A program made the translations under genes and the position numbers. Below, one piece after another: positions 20,997 through 32,499 of a stretch of 64,000 bases of DNA. The first letter of the stretch is position 1. Each line of letters opens with the position of its first letter. The notes under the pieces are model-generated. The model saw only the letters and a program-made list of their open reading frames with translations, was not told where the DNA came from and searched no databases. Origin of the DNA: Cellulomonas gilvus ATCC 13127 (GTDB lineage: Bacteria; Actinomycetota; Actinomycetes; Actinomycetales; Cellulomonadaceae); assembly GCF_000218545.1 (NCBI RefSeq), contig NC_015671.1:2294001-2358000 (forward strand). The letters are read 5' to 3'.

Positions 20997-21329
20997 TCAG
21001 CCGTGGCGGCGCAGCGGGACCGCGCGCACGGCCTTGTCCCGCGCGCGCTGCAGGCCGTCGGCGAGGTCGTCGACGTGCAGGTAGCCCTCGCCCTGCTCGG
21101 CCGTGACGCGCAGGAAGTCGGCGAGCGACAGGTCCACCGGCTCCGCCTCGGCGGCCTGGGCCGCCGCCACCTGGTCCGGAGCGGGGTTGCGCCGCGCGGC
21201 CAGGCCGCGCCGGAAGGCCCGCCAGGGCGACTCGTCGTCCCGGCGGTCGTCGGCGCTCGAGGTGCTCGCGACGAGCAGGACGACGCCCGCGACGATCAGC
21301 GCGACGAGGACTCCGAGGACGACAGGCAC
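20997..21329 (-). CDS. Small membrane protein between smc and ftsY
   Basis: I do not recognise this protein. The 110-residue product from GTG 21329 has one N-terminal transmembrane helix (VVLGVLVALIVAGVVLLVAS), a charged Arg/Asp-rich region and a C-terminal cytoplasmic-looking segment (LSLADFLRVTAEQGEGYLHVDDLADGLQRARD). Its position between smc and ftsY suggests it belongs to the same minus-strand operon. High-GC codon use matches its neighbours. Confidence 0.7.
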   Translation of the reverse strand: MPVVLGVLVALIVAGVVLLVASTSSADDRRDDESPWRAFRRGLAARRNPAPDQVAAAQAAEAEPVDLSLADFLRVTAEQGEGYLHVDDLADGLQRARDKAVRAVPLRRHG

Positions 21330-21415
21330 ACGACCAGTGTCGTCCCACGACCGGCCGCGTGCCGCCGTGGGACACGATCGCGACCGCTCCCACACACGAT
21401 CTTCACGCCTGCCGG

Positions 21416-24400
21416 TCAGACGGTCTCGCGCATGCGCTGGCTGACCACGGTGGTGACGCCGTCGCCGCGCATCGTCACGCCGTACAGCGCGTCGGCGATC
21501 TCCATCGTGCGCTTCTGGTGGGTCACGACGATGAGCTGCGAGTCCTCCTGCAGCTCGCGGAAGATCTCGAGCAGGCGGCCCAGGTTCGCGTCGTCGAGCG
21601 CGGCCTCGACCTCGTCCATCACGTAGAACGGGCTGGGCCGCGCCTTGAAGATCGCGACGAGCAGCGCGACCGCCGTGAGCGACCGCTCGCCGCCCGAGAG
21701 CAGCGACAGCCGCTTGACCTTCTTGCCGGCCGGACGCGCCTCGACCTCGATGCCCGTGGTCAGCATGTCCGACGGGTCGGTGAGCACCAGGCGCCCCTCG
21801 CCGCCCGGGAACAGGCGCGGGAACACGTCGTCGAACGCAGCCGCGGTGTCCCGGTAGGCGTCCGTGAAGACCTGCTGCACGCGCTCGTCGATCTCCTTGA
21901 CGATCTCGAGCAGATCCGCACGCGAGCGCTTGAGGTCCGCGAGCTGGTCGACCAGGAACTTGTGCCGCTCCTCGAGCGCCGCGAACTCCTCGAGCGCGAG
22001 GGGGTTGACCCGGCCCAGGAGCGAGAGCGCGCGCTCGGCGGCGCGCAGCCGCTTCTCCTGCTGCTCGCGGACGTACGGCACGTGCGTCGGGGCCTCGGGG
22101 TCCGGCTCGGTCCCGGGAGCCGTCACCACCGGCACGTCCTGGTGCGGCCCGAACTCCTCGACCAGGACCGCCGGGTCGAGCCCCAGCTCCTCGACCGCGC
22201 GCGTCTCGAGCTGCTCGATGCGCAGCCGCTGCTGCGTGCGCGCCACCTCGTCGCGGTGCGCGACGTCCGTGAGCCGCGCGAGCTCGGCTGCCTGCTGCTC
22301 GGCGAGCGCGCGGGCCTGCGCGATCGCCTCGTCGCGCCGCGCACGCGCGGCCTCGGCCGTCTCGCGCTCGTCCGAGGCCCGGCGCAGCGAGCTGTCGAGC
22401 ACCTCGAGCGCGCGCGCCGCGCCCGCGCGGACCGCCTCGGCCACGGCCGCCTGACGGGCCCGCGCGCGTTCGCGCTCCGCCGCCCGCTCACGGGCCGCAC
22501 GTTCGGCCTGCGCGGCGCGTTCGAGCGACTCGGCGCGGCCGGACAGCGCACGCGCGCGCTCCTCGACCGTGCGCAGCGTGAGGCGCGCCTCGGTCTCCCG
22601 GGTGCGGGCCTGCGTCGCGGCCTGTGCGAGCTCGTCGCGCCGCTGCGTGCCGGCCACGATCTGCGCCTCGCTCTCGACGGGCTCGACCTCGGCCGCGGTC
22701 AGCCGCTCGGTGAGCTCGGCCAGCTGCGCGGCGTCGTCCTCGAGCGTCCGGGCCGCCTGGTCGAGCGAGGCCTGCACGCGCTCGGCCTCGGCACGCGCCG
22801 CACGCGCGGCCGAGCCGAGGCTCCCCAGCTGCTCGGCGACCGCCGCGAGCTGCGCGTCGGACTCGTTGAGGCGCTCGAGCGTCGCCTCGTACGCGACCTT
22901 CGCCGCACGCTGCCGCTCGGTGGCGCTCGCGACCTCGAAGCGCAGACGCTCGGCGTCCTGCGCCGCGGTCTGCGCGCCGGTGCGCGCCTGGTCGAGCGCC
23001 GACTGCAGGTGCAGCGCGCTCGGCGCCGCGGACGACCCGCCGGACGCGCGGTGCCGGGACAGCACGTCACCCGTGCGGGTCGCGACGACGACGTGCGGCG
23101 CCCGGGTGAGCACCGCGCGGGCGGTCGCGAGGTCGTCGACCACCACGACGTCGGCCAGCAGCGCCTCGACCGTGCCGCGCACCTGCTCGGGTGCGCGCAC
23201 CAGGTCGAGAGCCCGGTCGACGCCCGCGGGCAGCTCGACGGGTCCGGCGCCCGCTCCCCCGCCGACCAGGAGCGTGGTGCGGCCCGCGTCCTCGGTGCGC
23301 AGCCAGCGGATCGCGTCGACCGCGGCGTCGACGGAGTCGACCGCAACCGCGTCGGCCAGCGCGCCCAGCGCCGCGACCACGGCCTCCTCGTCGCGCTCGT
23401 CGACCGCCAGGAGCGCCGCGACCGAGCCGATCGTGCCGGGCAGGCCGTCGGCCGCCAGCAGCGCACCCGCGCCGTCCTTGCGGGTCAGGCTGAGCTCGAG
23501 CGTCTCGGCGCGCTGCTCGAGCGCGGTCCGCTCTCGCTCCGTGGCGGCCAGCCGCTCGGTGAGATCGGTGAGCGCGACGGTCGCGTCCTCGAGCGCCGCC
23601 GTCGCCGCCTCGTGCGCGGCGTCCAGGCCCTCCTCGCCCTCCTCGGCGCCCGCGACCTGCGACTCGAGCGCGGCGAACTCGGCCGTGGCCTGCGCACCGC
23701 GCCGCTCGGCCGCGGCCAGCGACTCGCGCAGGCGGCCGATCTCCGCCTCGGTGGCCTCGACGCGGCTGCGCCGGGCGGCGACCTGGCCCGCGAGCCGCGC
23801 GACGCCCTCGCGCCGGTCGGCGGCACCCCGCAACGCGGTGGCGAGCTCCTTCTCCGCGGCGCCCGCGTCCTGCTCGACCTGGTGCCGCGCGGCGACCGCA
23901 CCCTCGAGCGCGGCCCGCGCGACGTCGACCTCGGCCGCGAGCTCCGCCTCGGCCACGCGGACTCGCTCGGCCTGCGCCGCGAGGTCGTCGGGGTCCCGGC
24001 CGTCGGTGCGTTCGGGCGCCGACGAGCCCAGCAGCCGCACACGGTCGGCCGCGAGCGTCGCGGTGCCGCGCAGGCGCTCCCGCAGCGAGGACAGGCGGTA
24101 CCAGATCTCGCTCACCTCGGACAGCGCGGGCGCCGCCAGCGCGGCCTCGCGCTCGAGCGCGGCGAGGTCCGCGCGCGTGGCCGTGAGCGCGGCCTCGACC
24201 TGCGTGCGCTGCTCGACGAGCGCGGTCTCGTCGGCGATCTCCTGCTCGAGCTGCGACGTGAGCTGGGCCAGGTCGTCGGCCAGGAGGCGCGCACGCGCGT
24301 CGCGCAGGTCGGCCTGGACCACGGCGGCCTTGCGCGCGACCTCGGCCTGCCGACCGAGGGGCCCGAGCTGCCGGCGGATCTCCGCCGTGAGGTCGGCCAG

Positions 24401-24970
24401 GCGCGTGAGGTTGGCCTGCATCGCCTCGAGCTTGCGCAGCGCCTTCTCCTTGCGCTTGCGGTGCTTGAGGACGCCCGCCGCCTCCTCGATGAAGCCGCGC
24501 CGCTCCTCGGGCGTCGCGCGCAGCACCGCGTCGAGCTGGCCCTGACCCACGATCACGTGCATCTCACGGCCCAGGCCAGAGTCCGAGAGCAGGTCCTGGA
24601 TGTCGAGCAGGCGGCAGCCCTGGCCGTTGATCGCGTACTCCGAGCCGCCGTTGCGGAACAGCGTCCGCGAGATCGTGACCTCGGAGTACTCGATGGGCAG
24701 CGCGCCGTCGGCGTTGTCGATGGTGAGCGCGACCTCGGCGCGGCCGAGCGGGGGCCGGCCCGCGGTCCCGGCGAAGATGACGTCCTCCATCTTGCCGCCG
24801 CGCAACGACTTGGCGCCCTGCTCGCCCATGACCCACGCGAGCGCGTCCACCACGTTGGACTTGCCCGACCCGTTGGGGCCGACCACGCACGTGACCCCGG
24901 GCTCGAAGCTCAAGGTCGTCGCCGAGGCGAACGACTTGAACCCGCGCAGGGTCAACGTCTTGAGGTGCAC
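21416..24970 (-). CDS. smc: Chromosome segregation protein SMC
   Basis: SMC is the ATPase core of the bacterial condensin that, with ScpA and ScpB, compacts and segregates the chromosome. The 1,184-residue product has all diagnostic parts: N-terminal Walker A GPNGSGKSN at residues 31-39, two long Ala/Glu/Arg-rich coiled coils, and a hinge around residues 490-640. The C-terminal head carries the ABC signature LSGGERSLTAVALL and Walker B PFYVMDEVEAALDD. The GTG start at 24970 gives the canonical MHLKTLTLRGFKSFA beginning. It is 61 bp downstream of ndk. Confidence 0.98.
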   Translation of the reverse strand: MHLKTLTLRGFKSFASATTLSFEPGVTCVVGPNGSGKSNVVDALAWVMGEQGAKSLRGGKMEDVIFAGTAGRPPLGRAEVALTIDNADGALPIEYSEVTISRTLFRNGGSEYAINGQGCRLLDIQDLLSDSGLGREMHVIVGQGQLDAVLRATPEERRGFIEEAAGVLKHRKRKEKALRKLEAMQANLTRLADLTAEIRRQLGPLGRQAEVARKAAVVQADLRDARARLLADDLAQLTSQLEQEIADETALVEQRTQVEAALTATRADLAALEREAALAAPALSEVSEIWYRLSSLRERLRGTATLAADRVRLLGSSAPERTDGRDPDDLAAQAERVRVAEAELAAEVDVARAALEGAVAARHQVEQDAGAAEKELATALRGAADRREGVARLAGQVAARRSRVEATEAEIGRLRESLAAAERRGAQATAEFAALESQVAGAEEGEEGLDAAHEAATAALEDATVALTDLTERLAATERERTALEQRAETLELSLTRKDGAGALLAADGLPGTIGSVAALLAVDERDEEAVVAALGALADAVAVDSVDAAVDAIRWLRTEDAGRTTLLVGGGAGAGPVELPAGVDRALDLVRAPEQVRGTVEALLADVVVVDDLATARAVLTRAPHVVVATRTGDVLSRHRASGGSSAAPSALHLQSALDQARTGAQTAAQDAERLRFEVASATERQRAAKVAYEATLERLNESDAQLAAVAEQLGSLGSAARAARAEAERVQASLDQAARTLEDDAAQLAELTERLTAAEVEPVESEAQIVAGTQRRDELAQAATQARTRETEARLTLRTVEERARALSGRAESLERAAQAERAARERAAERERARARQAAVAEAVRAGAARALEVLDSSLRRASDERETAEAARARRDEAIAQARALAEQQAAELARLTDVAHRDEVARTQQRLRIEQLETRAVEELGLDPAVLVEEFGPHQDVPVVTAPGTEPDPEAPTHVPYVREQQEKRLRAAERALSLLGRVNPLALEEFAALEERHKFLVDQLADLKRSRADLLEIVKEIDERVQQVFTDAYRDTAAAFDDVFPRLFPGGEGRLVLTDPSDMLTTGIEVEARPAGKKVKRLSLLSGGERSLTAVALLVAIFKARPSPFYVMDEVEAALDDANLGRLLEIFRELQEDSQLIVVTHQKRTMEIADALYGVTMRGDGVTTVVSQRMRETV

Positions 24971-25031
24971 GGGGGCGAGTGTAGGTCGCGCGCGGTCCCG
25001 GACCGGGGACGCGGCGCTGCGGCGGGTGGCC

Positions 25032-25457
25032 TCAGAGAGCGGGGAACCAGAGCGCGATCTCGCGCTGCGCCGAGGCGGGCGAGTCCGAGCCGTGCACGAT
25101 GTTCTCGATGACGTTCCTGCCCCAGTCGCGGGCCAGGTCCCCGCGGATGGTGCCGGGCGCGGCCGTCGTCGGGTCGGTGGCGCCCGCGAGCGAGCGGAAC
25201 CCCTCGATCACGCGGTGCCCCTCGACGACCGCGGCGAACGTCGGGCCCGAGCCCATGAAGTCGATCAGCGGCTGCACGAACGGCTTGCCCGCGTGCTCGG
25301 CGTAGTGCTCCGCGAGCAGCGAGTCGTCGGCCGTGTGCAGGTCCACCGCGACGAGCGTGTAGCCCTTCGCCTCGATGCGGCGCAGGACCTCGCCGATCAG
25401 GCCGCGGGCCACACCGTCGGGCTTGACCAGGACGAGGGTGCGCTGGACATCGCTCAT
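25032..25457 (-). CDS. ndk: Nucleoside diphosphate kinase
   Basis: Ndk transfers the gamma phosphate of ATP to nucleoside diphosphates through a phosphohistidine. The 141-residue product begins MSDVQRTLVLVKPDGVARGL, and the active-site stretch NVIENIVHGSDSPASAQREI contains the catalytic His. Standard length. In most relatives it directly follows folC and DUF4233; here DUF4233 is retained immediately upstream but folC is displaced. Confidence 0.98.
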   Translation of the reverse strand: MSDVQRTLVLVKPDGVARGLIGEVLRRIEAKGYTLVAVDLHTADDSLLAEHYAEHAGKPFVQPLIDFMGSGPTFAAVVEGHRVIEGFRSLAGATDPTTAAPGTIRGDLARDWGRNVIENIVHGSDSPASAQREIALWFPAL

Positions 25458-25514
25458 GGGACGAACCCTAGCCGTGCTCGTGGTGCGCGGCGCCGCGCGT
25501 CCGGCGCTCGGCCG

Positions 25515-27703
<2,189 letters not shown>

Positions 27704-28396
27704 TCAGCCGGTGCCCGCGAAGACCGTGCGCAGCTCGGCGACGACGGCCGCCAGGTGCGGGCGCGGATCGGCGTCGGGGCCGGCGGCCTCCCAGCGCATC
27801 GCGGTCGCGTGCACCAGGTACATCGCGAGCGAGGCCACCGTGTCCGGCGCGACCGGCGCGTCGTGCCCGAGGCGCTCGGTCGCGAGCTCGAGCATCTGGG
27901 CGCGGTGCGACTCGACCCACGCGATGTGCCGTGCGAGCAGCCGAGGCTCGGCGGCCGCGAGCTCGAGCGCGCGCCGGAAGCGGTCGTGCCCCATGGGCGG
28001 CTGCGTGATGACCGTGGCCAGCAGCTCTTCGAGGTCGGCCACGAGCTCCCCGGTGGGTCCACCCTCGACGAACCGGACCGCGGCGGCCGGCGACACCGGC
28101 CACGGCCCGTGGCCGAGCACCGCGTCGTCCTTGGACTCGAAGTAGTTGAAGAACGTGCGCGTCGAGACGCCCGCCGCCTCGCAGATCGCCTCGACCGTCA
28201 CCGCGTCCAGGCCGTCGCGCTCGACCAGTCGCTGCGTCGCGTCGACGAGCGCCTCGCGCCGCGCGCGCTTCTTGCGCTCGCGCAGGCCGACGTCGCCGCC
28301 TGCGGTCAGCGCGTCGGCGAGCGCCGCGAGGCCGGGGGCGTCGGCATCCGGACGCCCGGAAGCGTCAGGGCGCGAGCGAGGTCGGGTCGGGAGCAC
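27704..28396 (-). CDS. TetR-family transcriptional regulator
   Basis: A 230-residue TetR repressor. After a 40-residue Pro/Asp-rich leader, the HTH domain is clear at about residues 42-88: REALVDATQRLVERDGLDAVTVEAICEAAGVSTRTFFNYFESKDDAVL. The C-terminal ligand domain is unremarkable. GTG 28396 is the first start; a later in-frame start would remove the extended N-terminus. Being upstream of and co-oriented with the MFS gene, it most likely represses both through the palindrome just upstream of its start. Confidence 0.92.
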   Translation of the reverse strand: MLPTRPRSRPDASGRPDADAPGLAALADALTAGGDVGLRERKKRARREALVDATQRLVERDGLDAVTVEAICEAAGVSTRTFFNYFESKDDAVLGHGPWPVSPAAAVRFVEGGPTGELVADLEELLATVITQPPMGHDRFRRALELAAAEPRLLARHIAWVESHRAQMLELATERLGHDAPVAPDTVASLAMYLVHATAMRWEAAGPDADPRPHLAAVVAELRTVFAGTG

Positions 28397-28414
28397 GGAT
28401 GAACGTTACATCGA

Positions 28415-28428
28415 GTGCAACTTTGCAC
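28415..28428. promoter_or_regulatory. Palindromic operator candidate of the TetR regulator
   Basis: GTGCAACTTTGCAC is a perfect 6-2-6 inverted repeat located 19 bp upstream of the tetR start, in an unusually AT-rich short segment that probably contains the promoter. This is a typical position for TetR autoregulation. Confidence 0.6.
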
Positions 28429-28464
28429 ACCACGCAAGATCGAGCGACGTGCGTCACATGCGCG

Positions 28465-29202
28465 TCAGATCTCGCCGAACCCCGCATCGATCGCGTCGGT
28501 GAGCGCCGTCACCGCCTCGCGGGCCTGCGGGCCGGACGCCTCGACGCGCAGCTCGGCGCCCTGCGTCGCGCCGAGCTTCATGAGCTCGAGCACGCTCGCC
28601 GCGTTCACCCCGTTGACCGCCACCTGCGCGTCATAGCCCGCGAGCATGCGCGCCACGACCGCGGCCGGCCGGGCGTGCAGCCCCAGCGGGTTGAGCAGCG
28701 TGCGGTGCGCCCGGACCACGCCGTCGTCGGACCCCGCGCCCCCGCCGTCGGGGTCCGCCGTCGGCTCCGCGGACCCGACCTCGGGCGGTGCGCCGTACAG
28801 CCGGCCCGCATGCTCGGCCGCGGCCCGGACCTCGTCGTGCGGCGCGCCGCCGTGCGCGGTGACCGCGGCCGCGACCGCACCCTCGACGAACGGGGCGTCG
28901 ACCAGCGCGACGCGTGCGGCGACGTCCGCGTCCGCGAGCTCGAGCACGGACTCGGTGGTGAGGACCGCGGAGCCCAGGTCCGCGAGGACCACGACCGACC
29001 GGCCGTCGCCCGCCGCGCGTGCCACGGCCTGCTCGATGCGCTCGAACGACGTGCCCAGCCCGCCGTCCGCCATCCCGCCCGCCGGCAGGATGAGGACGCC
29101 CGGCGCCATCTGTGCCGCGAGCTCGGCCGCTCCGCGCGCGAGCGCCTCCGAGTGCGAGACGAGCACGAGCGCGACGCGAGCGACGTCACGGTCCGGGGTC
29201 AC
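28465..29202 (-). CDS. dhaM: DhaM-HPr fusion, phosphoryl donor of dihydroxyacetone kinase
   Basis: The PTS-type dihydroxyacetone kinase phosphocarrier. The 245-residue product has an EIIA-mannose-like DhaM domain (VALVLVSHSEALARGAAEL, phosphorylatable His at about residue 18; LADLGSAVLTTE). A Gly/Ser/Asp linker follows, then a fused HPr domain (LLNPLGLHARPAAVVARM) with the active-site His. No EI-like domain is present, so phosphate must come from a separate enzyme I. GTG 29202 overlaps the dhaL stop. Confidence 0.95.
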   Translation of the reverse strand: MTPDRDVARVALVLVSHSEALARGAAELAAQMAPGVLILPAGGMADGGLGTSFERIEQAVARAAGDGRSVVVLADLGSAVLTTESVLELADADVAARVALVDAPFVEGAVAAAVTAHGGAPHDEVRAAAEHAGRLYGAPPEVGSAEPTADPDGGGAGSDDGVVRAHRTLLNPLGLHARPAAVVARMLAGYDAQVAVNGVNAASVLELMKLGATQGAELRVEASGPQAREAVTALTDAIDAGFGEI

Positions 29203-29831
29203 GGCGCGACCTGCACGGCGGCGGCCAGCAGCAGCTCCGACGACCGTGCGCCGGGGTCCAGGTGTCCCGCCGAGCGCTCGCCCAGGTAGCTCGCGCGGCC
29301 CTTGGTCGCCACGAGCGGGATGGTCGAGGCGGCACCCTGCGCCGCGGCCTGCGCGGCCGCGACGAGCACGCCCCGCGGGTCGGCGCCCTCGGCCGCGGCC
29401 TTCGCCGCGGCGTCCGCCGCGGGCGACCACGCGTCGACCATGGTCTTCTCCCCCGTCGTGGCCTTGCCACGCGCGACGATCCCGTCCAGACCTGCCTCGA
29501 GCAGCGCCACGACGCCCGCCGCGTCGAGCGTCGCGACATCCGTGGCCTTCGCCGCGCGCAGGTACGCGGTGCCGTACAGCGGACCGGCCGCGCCCCCCAC
29601 GGTCGACATCAGCGTGGTCGCGACCAGCCGGAGGACCTCGCCGATCGTCGCGGGCGGCGCGTCGAGCGCGTCGAGCTTGGCCGTCACCGCCGTGAAACCC
29701 CGCTTGAGGTTCTCGCCGTGATCACCGTCGCCGATCTGCCGGTCCAGCTCCACGAGCTCGTCCCGGTGCTCGACCACGGTGGCCGCGCTCGCGCGCACCC
29801 AGCTCACCGCCCACGCCACGTCCAGCGTCAT
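29199..29831 (-). CDS. dhaL: Dihydroxyacetone kinase ADP-binding subunit DhaL
   Basis: DhaL holds ADP permanently and relays phosphate from DhaM to dihydroxyacetone on DhaK. The 210-residue product carries the nucleotide/Mg motif DRQIGDGDHGENLKRGF (Asp ligands at about residues 29-37), STVGGAAGPLYGTAYLRA and SYLGERSAGHLDPGA near the C-terminus. The start is ATG 29831 with a GGAGG-type Shine-Dalgarno upstream. It is the second gene of dhaKLM. Confidence 0.96.
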   Translation of the reverse strand: MTLDVAWAVSWVRASAATVVEHRDELVELDRQIGDGDHGENLKRGFTAVTAKLDALDAPPATIGEVLRLVATTLMSTVGGAAGPLYGTAYLRAAKATDVATLDAAGVVALLEAGLDGIVARGKATTGEKTMVDAWSPAADAAAKAAAEGADPRGVLVAAAQAAAQGAASTIPLVATKGRASYLGERSAGHLDPGARSSELLLAAAVQVAP

Positions 29832-29879
29832 GCAGGCCCCTCCTTCGTCGTCGCCCCATCCTGGCCCACGCGGCGGGCG

Positions 29880-30875
<996 letters not shown>

Positions 30876-30988
30876 CGTCGCCGTCCCATCCCCGGGGCAC
30901 GTCCGGGCCCCGGCCTGCGCGTCCTGATCCCGACGTCCTCACCTTCGTCGTGCGCACCACCGGCGGCAAGAGGAAGGCGTGCACCCAC

Positions 30989-31006
30989 CCTGCACGTCTG
31001 TGCAGG
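30989..31006. promoter_or_regulatory. Palindrome between folC and dhaK
   Basis: CCTGCAC-GTCT-GTGCAGG, a perfect 7-4-7 inverted repeat, lies 16 bp past the folC stop and 113 bp upstream of dhaK. It could be an operator for dhaKLM or a weak folC terminator; the sequence does not decide. Confidence 0.35.
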
Positions 31007-31021
31007 TCCGTGTCGAGCCCG

Positions 31022-32395
31022 TCAGGGCCGGCCGAGCAGCACGCGCGCCTCCGCGACCAGCAGGATCGATCCCGTGACCACGACCGCGGCCCCGCGCTCG
31101 ACCTCGGACTCGGCGCGCTCGACCGCGATCGCGACCGCGTCGTCCAGCCGCTCGGCCACGTGGACGCGGTCCTCGCCGAACACCTCGACCGCGATCTCCG
31201 CGAGCTCGTCGGCCGGCATCGCGCGTGCGTTGCCCGCCTGCGTGACGACCACCTCGGCCAGCTCGGGCTCGAGGACCGACAGGATGCCCTCGGGGTCCTT
31301 GTCCGCCATGACGCCCACGACGCCTACCACGCGCTGGAACGCGAACGCCTCGTCGAGCGAGCGGACCATCGCCGCCGCGCCCGCCGGGTTGTGCGCACCG
31401 TCGACCAGCACCGTGGGGCTCGACCGCACGATCTCGAGCCGGCCCGGCGAGGTCGCGTCGGCGAACGCGGCGCCCACGACGTCACCGTCGAGCGCGGCAC
31501 CGCCCGTCAGCAGCGCCTCGGCCGCGACCAGCGCGAGCAGCGCGTTGTGCGCCTGGAACTCGCCGTGCAGCGACAGGAAGACGTCCGCGTAGACACCGCC
31601 CAGGCCACGCAGCGTGAGCAGCTGGCCGCCCACGCCCACCTGCCGGTCCACCACCGCGACGTCGACGCCCTCGCGCACCACGCGTGCGCCACGCTCCGCA
31701 GCGACCTCGAGGACGAGCGCCTCGACCTCCGGGTCCTGCTGCGCGAGCACCACGGTGGCACCCTGCTTGACGATGCCCGCCTTGACGGCCGCGATCTCCA
31801 GCAGCGAGTCTCCCAGCCAGCGCTCGTGGTCCATCGCGACCGGCGCGATGACGGCCACCTCGCCGTCCGCGACGTTCGTCGCGTCCCACAGGCCGCCCAT
31901 GCCGACCTCGACCACGGCGACGTCCACGGGGGCGTCGGCGAACGCCGCGAACGCCATGACCACGAACACCTCGAAGAACGACAGGCGTGGCTCGCCCCGC
32001 TCCGCGCAGCGCGCGTCGACCATCTCGACGTACGGCAGCACGTCGCGGTACGTCGCGACGAACGTCTCGTCGTCGATCGGCTCGCCGTCGACCGCGATGC
32101 GCTCGTTGACGCGCGTGAGGTGCGGGCTCGTGAAGCGGCCCGTGCGCAGCCCGTGCTCGCGCAGCAGCCGCTCGACCATGCGGCTGGTCGACGTCTTGCC
32201 GTTGGTCCCCGTCAGGTGCACCACGCGGTAGGCGCGCTGCGGGTCGCCCAGCAGCTCGCACACCTCCTGCACGCGCCGGAACGACGGGTCGATCTCGTGC
32301 TCGGGCTGCCGCTGGAGGATCTCGCGGTAGACCTCGTCGGCCGCGGCACGGGCCGCCGCGAGCGCCTCGGTGCGCACGTGCTCCTTGCCGCTCAT
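31022..32395 (-). CDS. folC: Bifunctional folylpolyglutamate/dihydrofolate synthase
   Basis: FolC adds dihydropteroate to glutamate and extends the polyglutamate tail of folates. The 457-residue product has the Mur-ligase-type P-loop HLTGTNGKTSTSRM at about residues 59-72, the folate loop TSPHLTRVNERI, the Mg-site segment EVGMGGLWDATNV and the C-terminal VLVDGAHNPAGAAAM. ATG 32395 is the start. In relatives it is followed by DUF4233 and ndk; here dhaKLM and tetR-MFS intervene. Confidence 0.97.
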   Translation of the reverse strand: MSGKEHVRTEALAAARAAADEVYREILQRQPEHEIDPSFRRVQEVCELLGDPQRAYRVVHLTGTNGKTSTSRMVERLLREHGLRTGRFTSPHLTRVNERIAVDGEPIDDETFVATYRDVLPYVEMVDARCAERGEPRLSFFEVFVVMAFAAFADAPVDVAVVEVGMGGLWDATNVADGEVAVIAPVAMDHERWLGDSLLEIAAVKAGIVKQGATVVLAQQDPEVEALVLEVAAERGARVVREGVDVAVVDRQVGVGGQLLTLRGLGGVYADVFLSLHGEFQAHNALLALVAAEALLTGGAALDGDVVGAAFADATSPGRLEIVRSSPTVLVDGAHNPAGAAAMVRSLDEAFAFQRVVGVVGVMADKDPEGILSVLEPELAEVVVTQAGNARAMPADELAEIAVEVFGEDRVHVAERLDDAVAIAVERAESEVERGAAVVVTGSILLVAEARVLLGRP

Positions 32396-32499
32396 GACGG
32401 ACGACCGGGACGTGCGGCGGTGGGGGTCATGAGGCCATTCTGCCCGCCGTCGACCTGCGGGCCCACGCGCGGCGGCGCGTCCGCCGCTACCGTTCCGGG

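Noticed and set aside
21359..25111. Very long open frame on the plus strand opposite smc
   Set aside because: It is the mirror of the smc coding frame in high-GC DNA, and its Arg/Leu/Gly-rich translation has no domain. smc on the minus strand has all expected motifs.
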